From positions 271,949-335,948 of the forward strand of contig NW_022985222.1 of NCBI RefSeq assembly GCF_010093535.1: 64,000 nt of DNA, in the 5' to 3' direction. Position 1 is the stretch's first letter; every line of letters begins with the position of its first letter. The notes below the pieces were generated by a model. The model was not told the origin of the DNA. It ran no database searches and saw nothing but the letters and a program-made list of their open reading frames with translations. This document shows positions 37,489-49,199 of the stretch, in pieces. Source of the stretch: Lindgomyces ingoldianus. Its lineage: Eukaryota; Ascomycota; Dothideomycetes; Pleosporales; Lindgomycetaceae. The position numbers and the translations under genes are program-made.

Positions 37489-40400
37489 GTGGTTGGAGTA
37501 TTGAGAGGGTTGGAGATGGGGTTTAAATGGGGCAAATTGGTCGAGTAGTTTGTGGTTGGAGTAGTGGTTGTAGTTGTTAGGGGATTCCTCACTATAGTCG
37601 CTCCTTTCGTAACTAAATAATTCGTGGCCCGAATTGTAAGAGTTTCCAAAAGTTTATGGATAATGGTGTGATTTCCTTCATACCAGGGCCTTATTTCTAT
37701 CCGGAGTGCCGGAGTGGGCATTTTCGAGGCTGTCCGGATGAGATGTTGAGAATGGATCGCGTTACGTTCGTGGCCTTCGAGTGGTGCCCAACAGTCGTCT
37801 ACCACAGCCCAACCCTATCCCTCTAAATGCTCTTAGGACAGCCAATGTGCTAGAATTAACTCAGAAGCAGTGTTAGGGGGGAGACGCGGAAGTGACATTT
37901 GGATTTGCAGAGACTCGGATGATCGGCGTCGAAAATAGTAATTACGAGGAGCATTGATGGATAACTGCAGTAGTCCATGGTCGGCCCAACTCACACCAAT
38001 ACCTTCATCCTTTGATAAGCTATTGGCACGCTCGGCGGCTGTGACAAATGCAGCAGCGTTGTTTTCTCATGGGCTGAACTGATTCTCAGTGGCTGATGTA
38101 GAACTGGTGATTTGGCACTGGGTGAAGAGACAAGTCTCCTGGGACGGACATACGTCGTGCTTTTAGTGTCGTGATCTATATCACATGATGCCTCATCCGG
38201 AGGAGTCCTCGCCTCGCAACCTAGGGCATTGGTTCTTGAGTGAAGTCTTCAAGTGGACATTCGCTGGCAATTCGTCGCCACTGGGATTACTCTTCTTGAA
38301 CAGACCCTTCCAGTCAAGGCCTCAGAGGCTAGCTATATCCTTTTAATGCCCTGCTCTTGGTTCATATTGGCCCGGGATTCGAGCTTAGAAGGCCTGCATT
38401 GTTTAAGGACCTAAAGATCTGCAGTCTCTCAACTCCAGACAACTACATATGGGGCTTGGCAAATGAAGTCGATTTGTGGAAATAGGCCAACCCAAATCTT
38501 TCACCGATATTAAGCATTGTCGTGCTTTGCAGCTTGAATCTGTATTTCAGACAGATTTTTGTGTTGCCGTCGTACATAGTTGTCACCTAATTCATCGATG
38601 AGGCTAATCATTTTCTCTTTAAACATCTGCTTCAACATGTCAAAAATGTATGTGTTAAAAAGGGATATACGTAGATTCTGGAAACTGTTCTGAATTTGCG
38701 GGCGTCCCAAGATATGCCTCTGGTCTATTTCTTTGAGGTGTGAATCTTGTTGGAAATGAGATGATTCCCTCGATCTTCAGGTAGAAATCGCGGGAGTCTG
38801 ACTAGCAAGTATTAGCAAGACAAACAATAGAGGATTCGCATGAAGTCATACCGAATGGTTCAGTGACTATTCGACCAACCGAGCTTTGCAAACACGATAG
38901 TCTCTTGCTGTGGTGTCTCTAGAAGATTATCTCCCGCATTTCCCAAATGGTGAGATGACCCTCTGTAACATCGATAGCGCGAGTCTCAAGGTGCTTCAAG
39001 AGCTCCCCCTTCCAAACAAATGACACTGGATCTTTTATTAAGGCCTAATCTTGCTAGTAATCAATCGTGTATTTTGATTAAACTCGATATTCTAGCTCTC
39101 CTATTTCGCCCTGAACTTGGGAAGGCTCCGAGGGAGGCACTGATTCCTATGTCTGAGATTGCAGATAAATTGTGCGAGAAGGCTTGAACGAGACCAAGTA
39201 TTCAATAGCCCATGACTCGTGCCGCCTCGAGGACGAAGAACAATCTCTTATAGAACTGGACGTTTGCCTCTCTAGGAATCTTAGAAGTGAGCTCGTAACA
39301 GTCAGTGGTGGTGTCAAGATGGGATAGCGAAAGCGGACTCTCCTGGTTTCCGAAGGGGATAAAACCTAGAGCGATAAAACGAACTGTCATAAAAGGCTCA
39401 AGGTAATCACTTTGGAAAGATTCAGGCACGATGGCATTCCATCGTGCATTTTGGCCACACATATATCTGCTTCTCGGGCCAAAAACCCAAAGGCAGTGCC
39501 GTCAGACAGGGTTGGAACTTGTCGAACATCACTGTGCTGAATATTGTCAAAGCACTGAACGGACCGTCCGGTATACGACTCCATGCCCAGGGCAGGTAAA
39601 ATACAGAGTCGATCTTCCAGAGTGATTTCGCAAGTTTTATTGACTCTACCACGAGACATTCATAGCCTCTCTTCATTTTTTCTCTAATTCTCGTAGCTTC
39701 GACATTTAGTATAATATGTATCACGAGGGCAAAAGATTCGTCCTTGTAAAGCCGGGCATCTTTGTTGGCATCAAATATCATTAATAAGTGCTGTAATTAG
39801 TCGCCATATTACGAAATTTAATTGCATTTTCAAAATTTCGTTACAAAGCTGCAGAACCTTGCTGCGTGTAAGGTGGTCCTGGTTATTCCAATACTGGTGG
39901 GAACGCTCTTTTGGCCGTACAGGAAGAGGTATCTGAGCTAGGGGCTGGATGTTGTTAGCGAACAATGGCCCTAGCATACTGTAGATAATGTCTGGTTCTG
40001 GTCTCTTGTGGATGCTAATCTTCTGGCTGACTGGCATGTGATGATACACCAGCTAGCAGGATGATGTCGTACATATATAGCGTTCCAAGGGGTCTGCGGC
40101 TCTTCGTCTGGAGTTGCATATGGAGCATCATCGCTCGGTGTGAAGGGGAGTTTTCAGTAGCGTTGGCCTGGCACGAGGTTGTGGAAGAAGTGCGGATCGC
40201 CAGTCGAGTCGGCACAGCTCCTGAAGGAGTGGCTGAGGACCCTATTCCTCTTTCCGTGGCGATTTTGTTAAGCTATCAGAGTAAGAAGGGCTTGTTCAGG
40301 GTAATGGAATCTGGATGAATATTCTTATCTTTAAGGCCAACTGTAGCAAGTTTGAAAAGTTTCTGTTTATCGACAAACCTATTGTCAATGAGTGCATAGG

Positions 40401-41230
40401 ATAGCACGCTCGGCTGACAGGCACTAGTTTGGTACTCCCTTACGATGGTGTCTACGGCCTTCTGAACGTGGCTGACAGATAGAAAGATAGTAGAAATTAG
40501 CAACGGTTATCATGAAATTTTACGTGACGGGTCTACCTAGTGATAGATACCAAACTCGTGTTGCAGAGGTTCCGTGTTGTGCTGCATCTTCGCTAGGAGA
40601 CCTTCCGAGTCCCTAGTGATGAACTTCAACAACTCCACTAACCGTTACTTGCGCGTCCTAAGACTGGTGCATCTGTCTAAAATTGGGCTTCTTCGTCTAG
40701 GGTTGTGTTATAAGCTACGCACGCTGATACGCGAGAGGTAATCTTTGGGTCACTCACAGGGATCTGCTTTTCCTTGTCCGCATCCTCCAAGTATATTTTG
40801 GTCTCGTTGAGTACGATGTGCAGGATCTCGACGTGACGTGCCAGTCGACTGTAGTTGCCAGGCATTTTTGTACCATTTGTTGTAGAGTTGAGGGAACAGG
40901 CCTCGAATTGGACGACTGTAGTAGACTTCAGGCCTGTCTTACCAGCTATGCCTTATCTGCCACTGAGATGAAGTCTCCGGTGGTGGACCCGCGCTCTGGC
41001 CGTGGTTTGGGGCCAGAATACCCTGTAGGGGAAATGAAAATCCGCTAAGATGCGGAGGGAAGGGTGCTTAGGCTTAGGGTGAGGGCAATTTGGAGGACTA
41101 ATTTACAGCGAGAAATTCTGGTTTGAGATTGAGAGAAATGGAGAATGTTGAGTGGTGGAGAACGAGACGAGGGGACAGCGTTTCCAACAGGAAGTAGTAC
41201 AATTGATACTTTTGCTCTACCTATAATCAC
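37489..41230. other. gene-poor; scattered minus-strand coding-like fragments
   Basis: Between 38510 and 40865 the minus strand has several short frames in different phases with protein-like sequence. One near 40865-40677 (LARHVEILHIVLNETKIYLE) recalls N-terminal helical regions of fungal STAND/NLR-type proteins. They cannot be joined into one model, so this may be a decayed gene. A B-box-like element lies on the minus strand at about 38377. Confidence 0.35.
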
Positions 41231-41821
41231 GTGAGGCAAACAAACGTAACTACATTTTTAACTATTACAATTTAATTAATAAGGCTTAAAAGTAAGTAGT
41301 ACATAATTAAGGTAGACTTTTTTAAAGTTGCAGTCTCTAACGCGCGTGAGGGCTAGGGGAGCGTGTTTGTGCCACTATTTACGTGTTAGTGTAGCCTTAG
41401 AGCTTGCCCTGTACTACAACAACCTTAGACAACTTTATTATAGCAAAAAATAATAGTCCCTTGTATAGGGAACCTCTAGATTAGTGGCTCTAGGTTAGTT
41501 AGCGCAACTGTCCTGTACTCTTTAAGATAGCACAGAGCCTTTAGTAGGGGGAAAAGAACAGTTACTTATAACTATAATTATCTTTTAGGCTCTATAATTA
41601 AAGCTTTGCAACTCTAGAAAAACTAGCTACATTATAAAGTTATTTTTAGTAAATTAAATAACCTTATATGCTATATTAAAAGTAAGGGGGACCCTACTAC
41701 TCTAAAAGCTTTAACAGTTATGTTATAACTTTTAGTAAAAAGTTAAGAAGTATAAGTAGCTTTAATTAAACTGTAACTTAATTGTATTAACCCCTGCTGT
41801 TAGGTGAAGCAAACAAAAGTA
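41231..41821. repeat. AT-rich island flanked by imperfect 18-bp direct repeats
   Basis: About 590 bp of very AT-rich, TA-rich sequence with abrupt edges. The left edge (41231-41248) and right edge (41804-41821) carry the same 18-bp word with two mismatches (GTGAGGCAAACAAACGTA versus GTGAAGCAAACAAAAGTA). It looks like a RIP-mutated short repeat or deletion product of a larger element; no coding frame remains. Confidence 0.55.
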
Positions 41822-41904
41822 TATGATAAGTGAGACGTAACTTGTCTAGAAAGCCTGAGTCGAATCGTACTACTTCCTGATGGAAACGCTGCGAGGGGAT
41901 GATG

Positions 41905-42141
41905 CTACGGATTAACTGCAGGCATCCCCATTATGTCACTTGGAGGTCTAGCGGGGATCACAAACCCTGCTGCAGCCTTACCGAGTAGAGATATTTGGTT
42001 CTGATAGAAGGAGAGGTTTGCGACTGTCGAAACCGATTGCGAAAGCCCGGCTTTGTGTTGAGACGTTGTTCTTGGAGAGTGCACCCACCACGTCGGGTTG
42101 GCAATGTGGTAGGGATAGCCTAGACTTGCCGGCGATGCCAT
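41905..42141 (-). CDS. possible small hypothetical protein (78 aa)
   Basis: An ATG-started frame encodes MASPASLGYPYHIANPTWWV and a tail rich in small residues ending PARPPSDIMGMPAVNP. Composition is protein-like and it is head-to-head with the Rab5-type gene 372 bp away. I do not recognise the family. There is no transmembrane segment or signal peptide. Confidence 0.3.
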   Translation of the reverse strand: MASPASLGYPYHIANPTWWVHSPRTTSQHKAGLSQSVSTVANLSFYQNQISLLGKAAAGFVIPARPPSDIMGMPAVNP

Positions 42142-42513
42142 GACAAGTGAACCTACTCGGTGCCTTGGAGCATTGGCTGGGGTCCCAAATATTAGTGGTC
42201 AAGGAAAGTGGCTGCTACTCGAAGACTTGTGGTGGTTGTCAGGACGGGTTGTTATCGTTTTGATCTAATCCATCTAATCAACCACGTGACCATGAGCTAT
42301 TGGTTCGTCATCCACACCCGGATGCTCAACACCAAACTGTCTGCCTGCGACAGCTCAACCCCAACCATCCCCAACACATCACCGGAAACACCTCCAGACC
42401 GCATACTAGCCCTGAAGGAGCTCATCGAATTCCATTCCGCTCTCCTGAGCCTGCCCTTCTGCACTCAAATTACCGCATAACTCGGCCCAATCCTCCCGAC
42501 ACTTAGAGTCGCG

Positions 42514-43423
42514 ATGGCGGATTCGGGAGCTACAGCGCAGCCGAAGCCGAGCAGCAGTGTCAAGCTGGTGCTCCTCGGCGAGGCCGCAGTGGGAAAGGTA
42601 TGCGATATAAATGGTAACATCGTTAAATGGAGGTAGCGGCTAACAAATCACATAGTCTTCACTGGTTATGCGCTTTGTGAACAACGATTTCCAAGAGAAC
42701 AAGGAACCCACAATAGGAGGTGCACAATCCCATATGAATTCCCACCACCGTCGTAGCCTTCATCCACCTTTCATTCCGTCCCCTTTCGCCCCTTGCGGCT
42801 TGCAGACGTCAAGCTAATCATGCCACCAAACAGCTGCCTTCCTAACCCAGAAATGCAATCTCCCCACCCGCACCATCAAATTCGAGATTTGGGATACCGC
42901 CGGTCAAGAACGCTTTGCCTCACTCGCCCCAATGTACTACCGCAATGCGCAAGCCGCCCTCGTTGTCTACGACATTACAAAACCCTCGTCCCTCATAAAG
43001 GCACAGCACTGGGTTGCTGAGCTCCAACGCCAAGCCTCACCAGGTATTGTCATAGCTCTCGTAGGCAACAAATACGATCTGGCAAGTCCAAGCAGTGGCG
43101 ACAGCGCCGAAGATGCGGATGCCGCACCTGCGGCAGAAGGCGAGAATCCTGAAGAAGAAGAGGGCGCTGATGCCAGAAGGGTGCCGACGAAGACGGCGAA
43201 GGCATATGCGGATGAGGAGAGCCTGCTCTTCTTCGAGACGAGTGCCAAGACAGGCATGAACGTCGCAGAGGTGTTTACGGCCATCGCCAATGCTATCCCC
43301 GAGACGAGCTTAAAGGGCCCGAGAGGTGTCGGAGGCCAAACAAATCTAGGCAGGCAAGAGGACAATCGTGTGAATCTTGTTGGTGGCAGGACTGAGGGTC
43401 CCAAGGAAGGATGTGCCTGTTGA
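42514..43423 (+). CDS. Rab5-subfamily small GTPase (Vps21/Ypt5x type, 245 aa, three exons)
   Basis: Controls early-endosome tethering and fusion in the vacuolar sorting route. Exons are 42514-42597, 42656-42719 and 42834-43423, with phases giving 245 aa. The G boxes are complete: P-loop GEAAVGKSS at about 22-30, switch-I Thr within [22 protein letters not shown] and ETSAKTG. The C-terminus GCAC gives a CxC double-geranylgeranylation motif. Between NKYDL and the G5 region there is an Ala/Asp/Glu-rich insert of about 35 residues, which makes the protein longer than typical Rabs (200-220 aa) and resembles the Ypt52-like branch of Rab5 proteins. The start is the first Met, just before the hypervariable N-terminus. 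Confidence 0.93.
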
Positions 43424-44238
43424 CAATAGTCGTGAGTAATGAGGACTGGTTGCGGAATCCGTCTTGTTTAGTAAGGTATCTTTTCACCGAGAATCAGGGC
43501 GTCTATGTCTGGGTAGTACATGCTTCTTTAGCAATATATCATGCCGGCAAGTGTATATCTCACAATCCATTCTTCCAATCATTCATCACTTGTTTCCAAC
43601 CAAGGCCGCCATTTCAGTTGTGAACGCGGACTTGAGCTGCCTATCAATTGCCCTGGTGTTGACTTGTCCTGGGACTTTTGGAAAATTCGTGGCTATGTTT
43701 AGGGCCTATGCACATAGAAAAGGGTATGCGTAAAACTACAGCCCAGACTTCAGATACAATCCCTATCCTGAAAGGAGAACCCCACAGTATTCTCACTATT
43801 TGCTGCTCTAATTGAATAAGTAACCCGGTACTCAGTTGGCCAACGACGGCACATTCAACAGAATAGGGGTAATTAGGACACCGGTTTCCTGTTGATGTTC
43901 TCCCTGATTCTGGCCAGAGGTTTTAGGCGCTATCCTACTAATTATTCCACGTTCAGTGAGAAGAATAAGTACGGCAAGATTCAGAGATCTGGCATCCAAA
44001 GAATTTGATTGGACCAAACACAGATGGTATGAGCTCCAATAAAATGGGCTAGTTTGACTCAGCCGCGGATAGGCGGGGTAGGTAAACGGGACGTTCGAAT
44101 CCTTTCCTGTTCACAACACCTAAACGATGCCACGATACAATGACCAAGTCTCAGTCGCATTGCCATAAGCATATGATAGATCTAAACTTAGACGTCTAAT
44201 TCGCAAATGAGCCCCACATCTCAGCGATTACTTCCCTA
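43424..44238. other. no gene seen
   Basis: 3' flank of the Rab gene and promoter side of the HeLo gene. A B-box-like word (GTTCGAATCC) near 44093 lacks tRNA arms around it. Confidence 0.55.
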
Positions 44239-45929
44239 ATGTCCGCCGAACTCGTACTTGCCTCGCTAGCAACTGCTGACTTGGCTATTAAAGTATGTTT
44301 GGCCCGATTCGCAGAACTCATGTAGCGAGCACGCTAATTCCTGTATCATAGTATGGTAAGGTTTTGCTGGATCTTTATAAATGCTTTATAGGCGCTGAAG
44401 AGCTTGACGACCGCATCCTTTGCATCGAGTTCATTTGCATAAGCAACTACAAACAAGTCACATTCTTGAAAAAGATATGGGGATCGCTGGATGAAGAGCA
44501 CCAGAACTTGCAGGGCCGGATAATGCAGAAGTTGGTCGCGAAACTAGAAGATGCGATTAACCAGATCGAGAGTGTTCTGAAGAAGAAGGATCACGATGAT
44601 GGCAATACAATCATTGGCGTCAAAAAATGGAAGTACGTTTTCTGGGCTAAAGAAAGCATGGACAAAACGATTCAAGAACTACAAGAGTGGCAGAGAATGT
44701 TTGACCCCAGCTGGTACTTGATTATGAAGATTGCGGATCCGGTTATCGATGAAGAACTTGCGCGTGACGATGAGGGCGAGAAGACGAAATATGGGTCTCT
44801 TCGCCACGGGTTTATAACGACAGCGAAGGGTGTTCGAGACTCTTTGCGAACTGAAACGCATTCCCAGCCTTCCATTTTCCTTCCAGATATCCGATTCGCT
44901 TCCAGCCACAAGACTCCTATATCTTACTGCACCGCTGAGATCTTCATCCGTCCAAACGGGAAAACATATCTTCTAGATTCCGTGGCATGCCTACCCGGTG
45001 TAGATACCGATATACTCAACAAAGATGTCCGCGATCTAGCTCGCAAGCTGTCTGGGACCGATCCGCTAACTTTTGGCCTCCTCCGGTGCCGTGGCGTCAT
45101 CAAAGTCTTTGACGAAACTAAAATTCCTAAGAAACTGCTTTCATACGACTTCGTATTTTACATTCCCGAGGGTTTGCGAAATCCCCGAAGTTTGCGGAGT
45201 GTCTTGATAACGGCTGGGAAAGAGATCTCGCTCAGTGCTCGTTTTAGAGTTGCGCAGCAACTCGCTCAATCAGTCAGTTACGTGCATACTTATGGATTCG
45301 TACATAAGAACGTCAGGCCCGACACTGTTTTAGTCTTCGAGGACTATACCAATGGATCGACCCAATCCGCATCGTTTCTCCTAGGGTTTGAGAAGTTCCG
45401 TCCCGCGGAAGGAAGGACCATACGGGCTGGGGACTCGGCTTGGGAGAAAGATCTCTACCGGCACCCTCGTCGACAAGGTCTCAAACCGGAGGACGCATAC
45501 CTCATGCAGCACGACATTTATAGTCTTGGTGTCTGTCTCTTGGAAATTGGCCTGTGGGAAACTTTCGTCACATACCCATTTGGGGAAGGGCTCGGGAGTG
45601 CATCACCTTCTCCTCTGCTAGCCGTTCTGAACGAGCCGGAGGACGATATAGTCAATAAAGCATCGCTAGTTAAAGATGCGCTAGTTCAGCTTTCGAAGAA
45701 GAAGCTCCCCGCTTGTATGGGAGATAAATATACGAACATTGTGGTTTCGTGCCTGACCTGCCTCGACGAGAGCAGCCTGGATTTCGGCGACGATTCGGAG
45801 TTTAAAGATGAGGATGGTGTGCTTATTGGTGTTCGCTATATTTCTAAGGTGCATAAATCCACTATCTCCTGTCCTGGTTGAGACTGACGCACAAAGATTT
45901 TGCTGCAATTGAACCAGATCTCGATTTGA
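44239..45929 (+). CDS. HeLo-like domain fused to a pseudokinase (527 aa, three exons)
   Basis: Exons are 44239-44292, 44352-45848 and 45897-45929; the last 33-nt exon gives the family C-terminus ILLQLNQISI. Residues about 1-165 match the fungal HeLo-like/prion-inhibition N-terminal helical domain (MSAELVLASLATADLAIKYG, then LDEEHQNLQG and a helical run). HeLo domains form membrane-active helices in HET-S and are related to the four-helix bundle of MLKL. Residues about 300-510 are kinase-like but look inactive: the HRD motif is HKNVRP (catalytic Asp replaced by Asn) and DFG is replaced by LGF. YRHP(R)RQG and DIYSLGVCLLEIGLWE, typical of this fungal family, remain. It is probably cytoplasmic or membrane-associated, in incompatibility or programmed cell death. 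There is no amyloid motif or NACHT domain. An active-looking kinase gene follows on the same strand. Confidence 0.88.
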
Positions 45930-46673
45930 TCTCTAGACGCTGTGTCATTTTCCTTCCCAGAATGGTAGTTGCGGGCGCCAAAGAGTGTTTTACCTCCAAA
46001 CCACGTAAACGAGTCGCAATAGTCTGACCAGGATGCAGCAGTGCTAGGAGCCCAGCTGAAACGTCAGTCCGACCCATGGACGTATGTTTGGGGGCTTGCT
46101 TAGGAGTAGCTCGGTTTAACCGCTTCCCCTCTGCTCATCGCCAAACAGGAACTAAGGAACTACCGTCCTCGACAGGTGGAAGGATTCGCTGCTGAAATTC
46201 GTAATGTCGCGGGCTATTGGCAGGTAATACATATCAAGTTGAGCTACCAGTAAATATAGGCTCCTTATTTAGGAAACAATATCTGGTCTGCAGCTGGATC
46301 CTGAGATCGCCTTTGCAGTTGCTAATTCAGCATCGGCGTCTGACATGGCCCCCATATATGGTGCTGCCCCGCCTTCTTTTCTTTCCGACATTTCCTTTCA
46401 TCCTCCGACCTTAGAACAGGCTTTCTTCTAAACAAACTGTCAAAAAAGATACGAACGAGTGAAAGTTTTATGTGGAGTTTTTCCATTCGAGTTCCTGGAA
46501 AGGCTGAGATTCAGCTTTGTCCGCATACAAGTTGCCCCTCCCAAAACATGTAACTTTGTATGTTCTGTGTCTTATGTACATCCTAAAGGAAACACTACAC
46601 TTGATCTTGGAGTCTCGGTCGCTCGTTTTGTGCGAACGGTGCTAATGGAACGGCAGAATCTAGCTTCGTCGTT
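45930..46673. other. intergenic region between HeLo gene and kinase gene
   Basis: 744 bp between two genes on the same strand. It presumably holds the terminator of the first and promoter/leader of the second. No motif named. Confidence 0.6.
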
Positions 46674-49199
46674 ATGGACCCCTATCTGGAACTCGTTGAA
46701 TCTGCTCGACTCGAAACCCAATTCCGCCGCGACGGCACCGTCCACACATACCACGAGTCTGGAAAGCACGCGAGCCAGCGAAGGCTCCATCGAGAAGAGA
46801 CCTGGCAATACCAGAAGACTATTGGCCAAGGCGCATACGGATCAGTATGGTTGGAGAAATGTGCGACGGAACAGGAAATCAAGGTGCGCGCTGTTAAGAT
46901 GATAAGGGAGTTTGAGCCGGACAGGCCGTCGGAGTCTACTGGTCGGGACTTTACTCGTGAGCTTGGAGCTGTGACGAAGTTCTCTCACCCCAAGGTGCAT
47001 TACATCTATCTGCTACCTTTCTCTTTCATTGAACTTACGTATTGCATAACTTAGTACGAGCCTTGCTTCGTGAAATCCTTCGGGTGGTATGAGAACCCGG
47101 AAGCAATATTTATTGCAATGGAGTATCTCAATCATGGCGACCTTCAAACTTACCTCAATCAAATCCCGCGATTATCAGAGCCGGAAGGCCGAGAAATAAC
47201 TTTCCAAATCCTCGAGGGCTTGCACTGTATGCATCAGAATGAATTCGCACACAGGGATCTGAAACCTGGCGTGAGTTACCCAGATGGCGCATTCAAATGC
47301 AATTATGCTGAATAATTGTCAATACAGAACATCCTTATTAGGTCTATGCCGCCAGACAACTGGTGGATCAAACTTTGTGACTTTGGTATCAGTAAGAATC
47401 TCGCTGACGACTTCACGAAGTCAACCGTGAAGGGCACACTTGCATACATGGCGCCCGAATTACTGGAAAAGGTTGATTCAGTGAAGGAACGCAATTCCCG
47501 AAACAACCAAGCAGCGGATATGTGGGCCTTGGGTGAGATTGTGGTCCGAATGCTGACAGGAGAACCGACTTTCACAAGCCCACTCATGTTGTTGAAATAT
47601 GTTGAAAGATCTCCACCTTTGCCTCTAGAACGTCTTGAGGAACTTCAGATTACGGATGAGGCTTGTCTTTTCGTGAGAAGTTTGATGAAAGTTCCTCCGG
47701 AAGAGCGGTTAACTTCACAGGAAGCGCTGCGCCAGAACTGGATGAGTATATACGAATCTCCAGTTCTAGAAATGCCTGGTTCTAACGCTCTGAGGCATGT
47801 AACATGTTCGAACATTCTGTTTGTCTAGGTATTTCCGACTGACGCGAGACGTAGTTCACTCCCTATGAGCCACCTATATCTATTCACCGGAGTTAAACCC
47901 GTTTCCGAGCCATCGGCACAATGGTCGACCACGTCCAAGATGTCACTAGCTGGACCAGGCATGAGTGCCCGTAGAAAAAGCCCCTTTGAACAAGCTACGA
48001 ACAATATTGGGACAGTATCTAAGGGCAATGAGACTCCGCGGTTTGATGGCCACCATGACACACAACAAAACCTATTTTCAGTGCGTCCTACGATCCGCAC
48101 CACCAGTGCATCTGAGAATGATGTACGCAGCACCTCATTGCGAGGAAACAATTGGGAGCTTCAGATGTCACCCAATGATTCGAATAACCCTTATCGCAAC
48201 GGCATGTTTGGCATGAGAGCAGCTGCCGCGACTACAGACTCTCTACCAACGGCAATAGCAACCTCCATGACAGATGAGAGCAGTTTAAAGGCAACTCTGG
48301 GATTACCCAAGCATGGAAGATCGAGATCTCATAGTGGCGGCATTAACGAAATCACCGCAAGCCACCCAAACGCCTCTCCTAGTAGCAGCCATGGCCTCCC
48401 AACAAAGCTAGACCACGATGTTAAAAGCAGGCTAAACGATCCACCTCCACCATATACACCAAAACTAGAAGACAAACTCAAAAGCTTCATCCCCGCAGGC
48501 CTGACCGAATCAATTTCCGAACTCACTCGATCAATCCCTGGCCTCGGACCATCCGAATCTCACGCCAAGCCACCCACGCATGACATCCGCCCCCTTCACT
48601 CCCCTCAACCCCAATCTAGACAACCCCCTATAAGAGGCGACACCACCTATCGCGACCAAATCCGCCGGACAATAGATGACCGACGAGCGCGACGTCACGT
48701 AACCAAAACTAGACTGGCTCAGCGAGAAGGCCTAGACCTCGGTCTCGTCACGGGCTCGCAAACAGAAGACGGCCGCGAAATCGGCGAGATGCCATCTGAC
48801 TCCGTCTTCGAGTTCACCATAAAAATTTGGTTTCTCAGCGTGCCCTTGCCGCAGATTACCACGTATGTTACAGACACTCTAGCGCAGTTTAGCATCATAT
48901 ATATTGCGATTGAGGGGGGGCTTGAATGTTGGTATGGCACTCGGACTAACACGGAATCTGGGTCTGGGGTGGAAGCGATGTCGAGATCGAAATCGAGGTG
49001 GAAGGGGTTGTGGAGGGATACAACCGTGCATTTTACATTGAAGTTCTGGAAGGAGAGGTATATGGTTATTTTGTCGGATACAAATTTCCGGTTTGAGAAG
49101 GTGGAGGGGAATGTTGAGGTGTATGAGGATATGGTTGAGGGGCTAGTTGGGACTTTTGAGTCGAATTGGTACGCAAATCCTGATAATCCAACGCCGTAG
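46674..49199 (+). CDS. Ser/Thr protein kinase with long C-terminal tail; in-frame TAG or ultrashort intron
   Basis: Exons 46674-46994, 47055-47270 and 47328 onward give a complete kinase domain at about residues 45-300: glycine loop IGQGAYGSV, Lys in RAVKMI, HRDLKPGNILI, LCDFGISK, GTLAYMAPELL and DMWALGEIV. All catalytic residues are present. An in-frame TAG occurs at 47826-47828, and the same frame then continues open to 49199. Removing a 30-nt GT-AG stretch (47799-47828) would give a 792-aa protein; otherwise the kinase ends there. The tail is Ser/Pro-rich with NDPPPPYTPKL, a possible amphipathic segment (LKSFIPAGLTESISELTRSI), and a C-terminal block of about 130 residues with Trp/Tyr/Phe-rich strands (FEFTIKIWFLSVPLPQITTY) that I do not recognise. 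It lies 0.74 kb downstream of the HeLo-pseudokinase gene. Confidence 0.85.

Noticed and set aside
37489..40900. NLR/STAND gene on the minus strand
   Set aside because: Only scattered short fragments in different frames; no NACHT, NB-ARC or repeat motif and no workable splice model.
44045..44110. tRNA gene suggested by B-box GTTCGAATCC
   Set aside because: No A-box, anticodon arm or acceptor stem can be folded around it.
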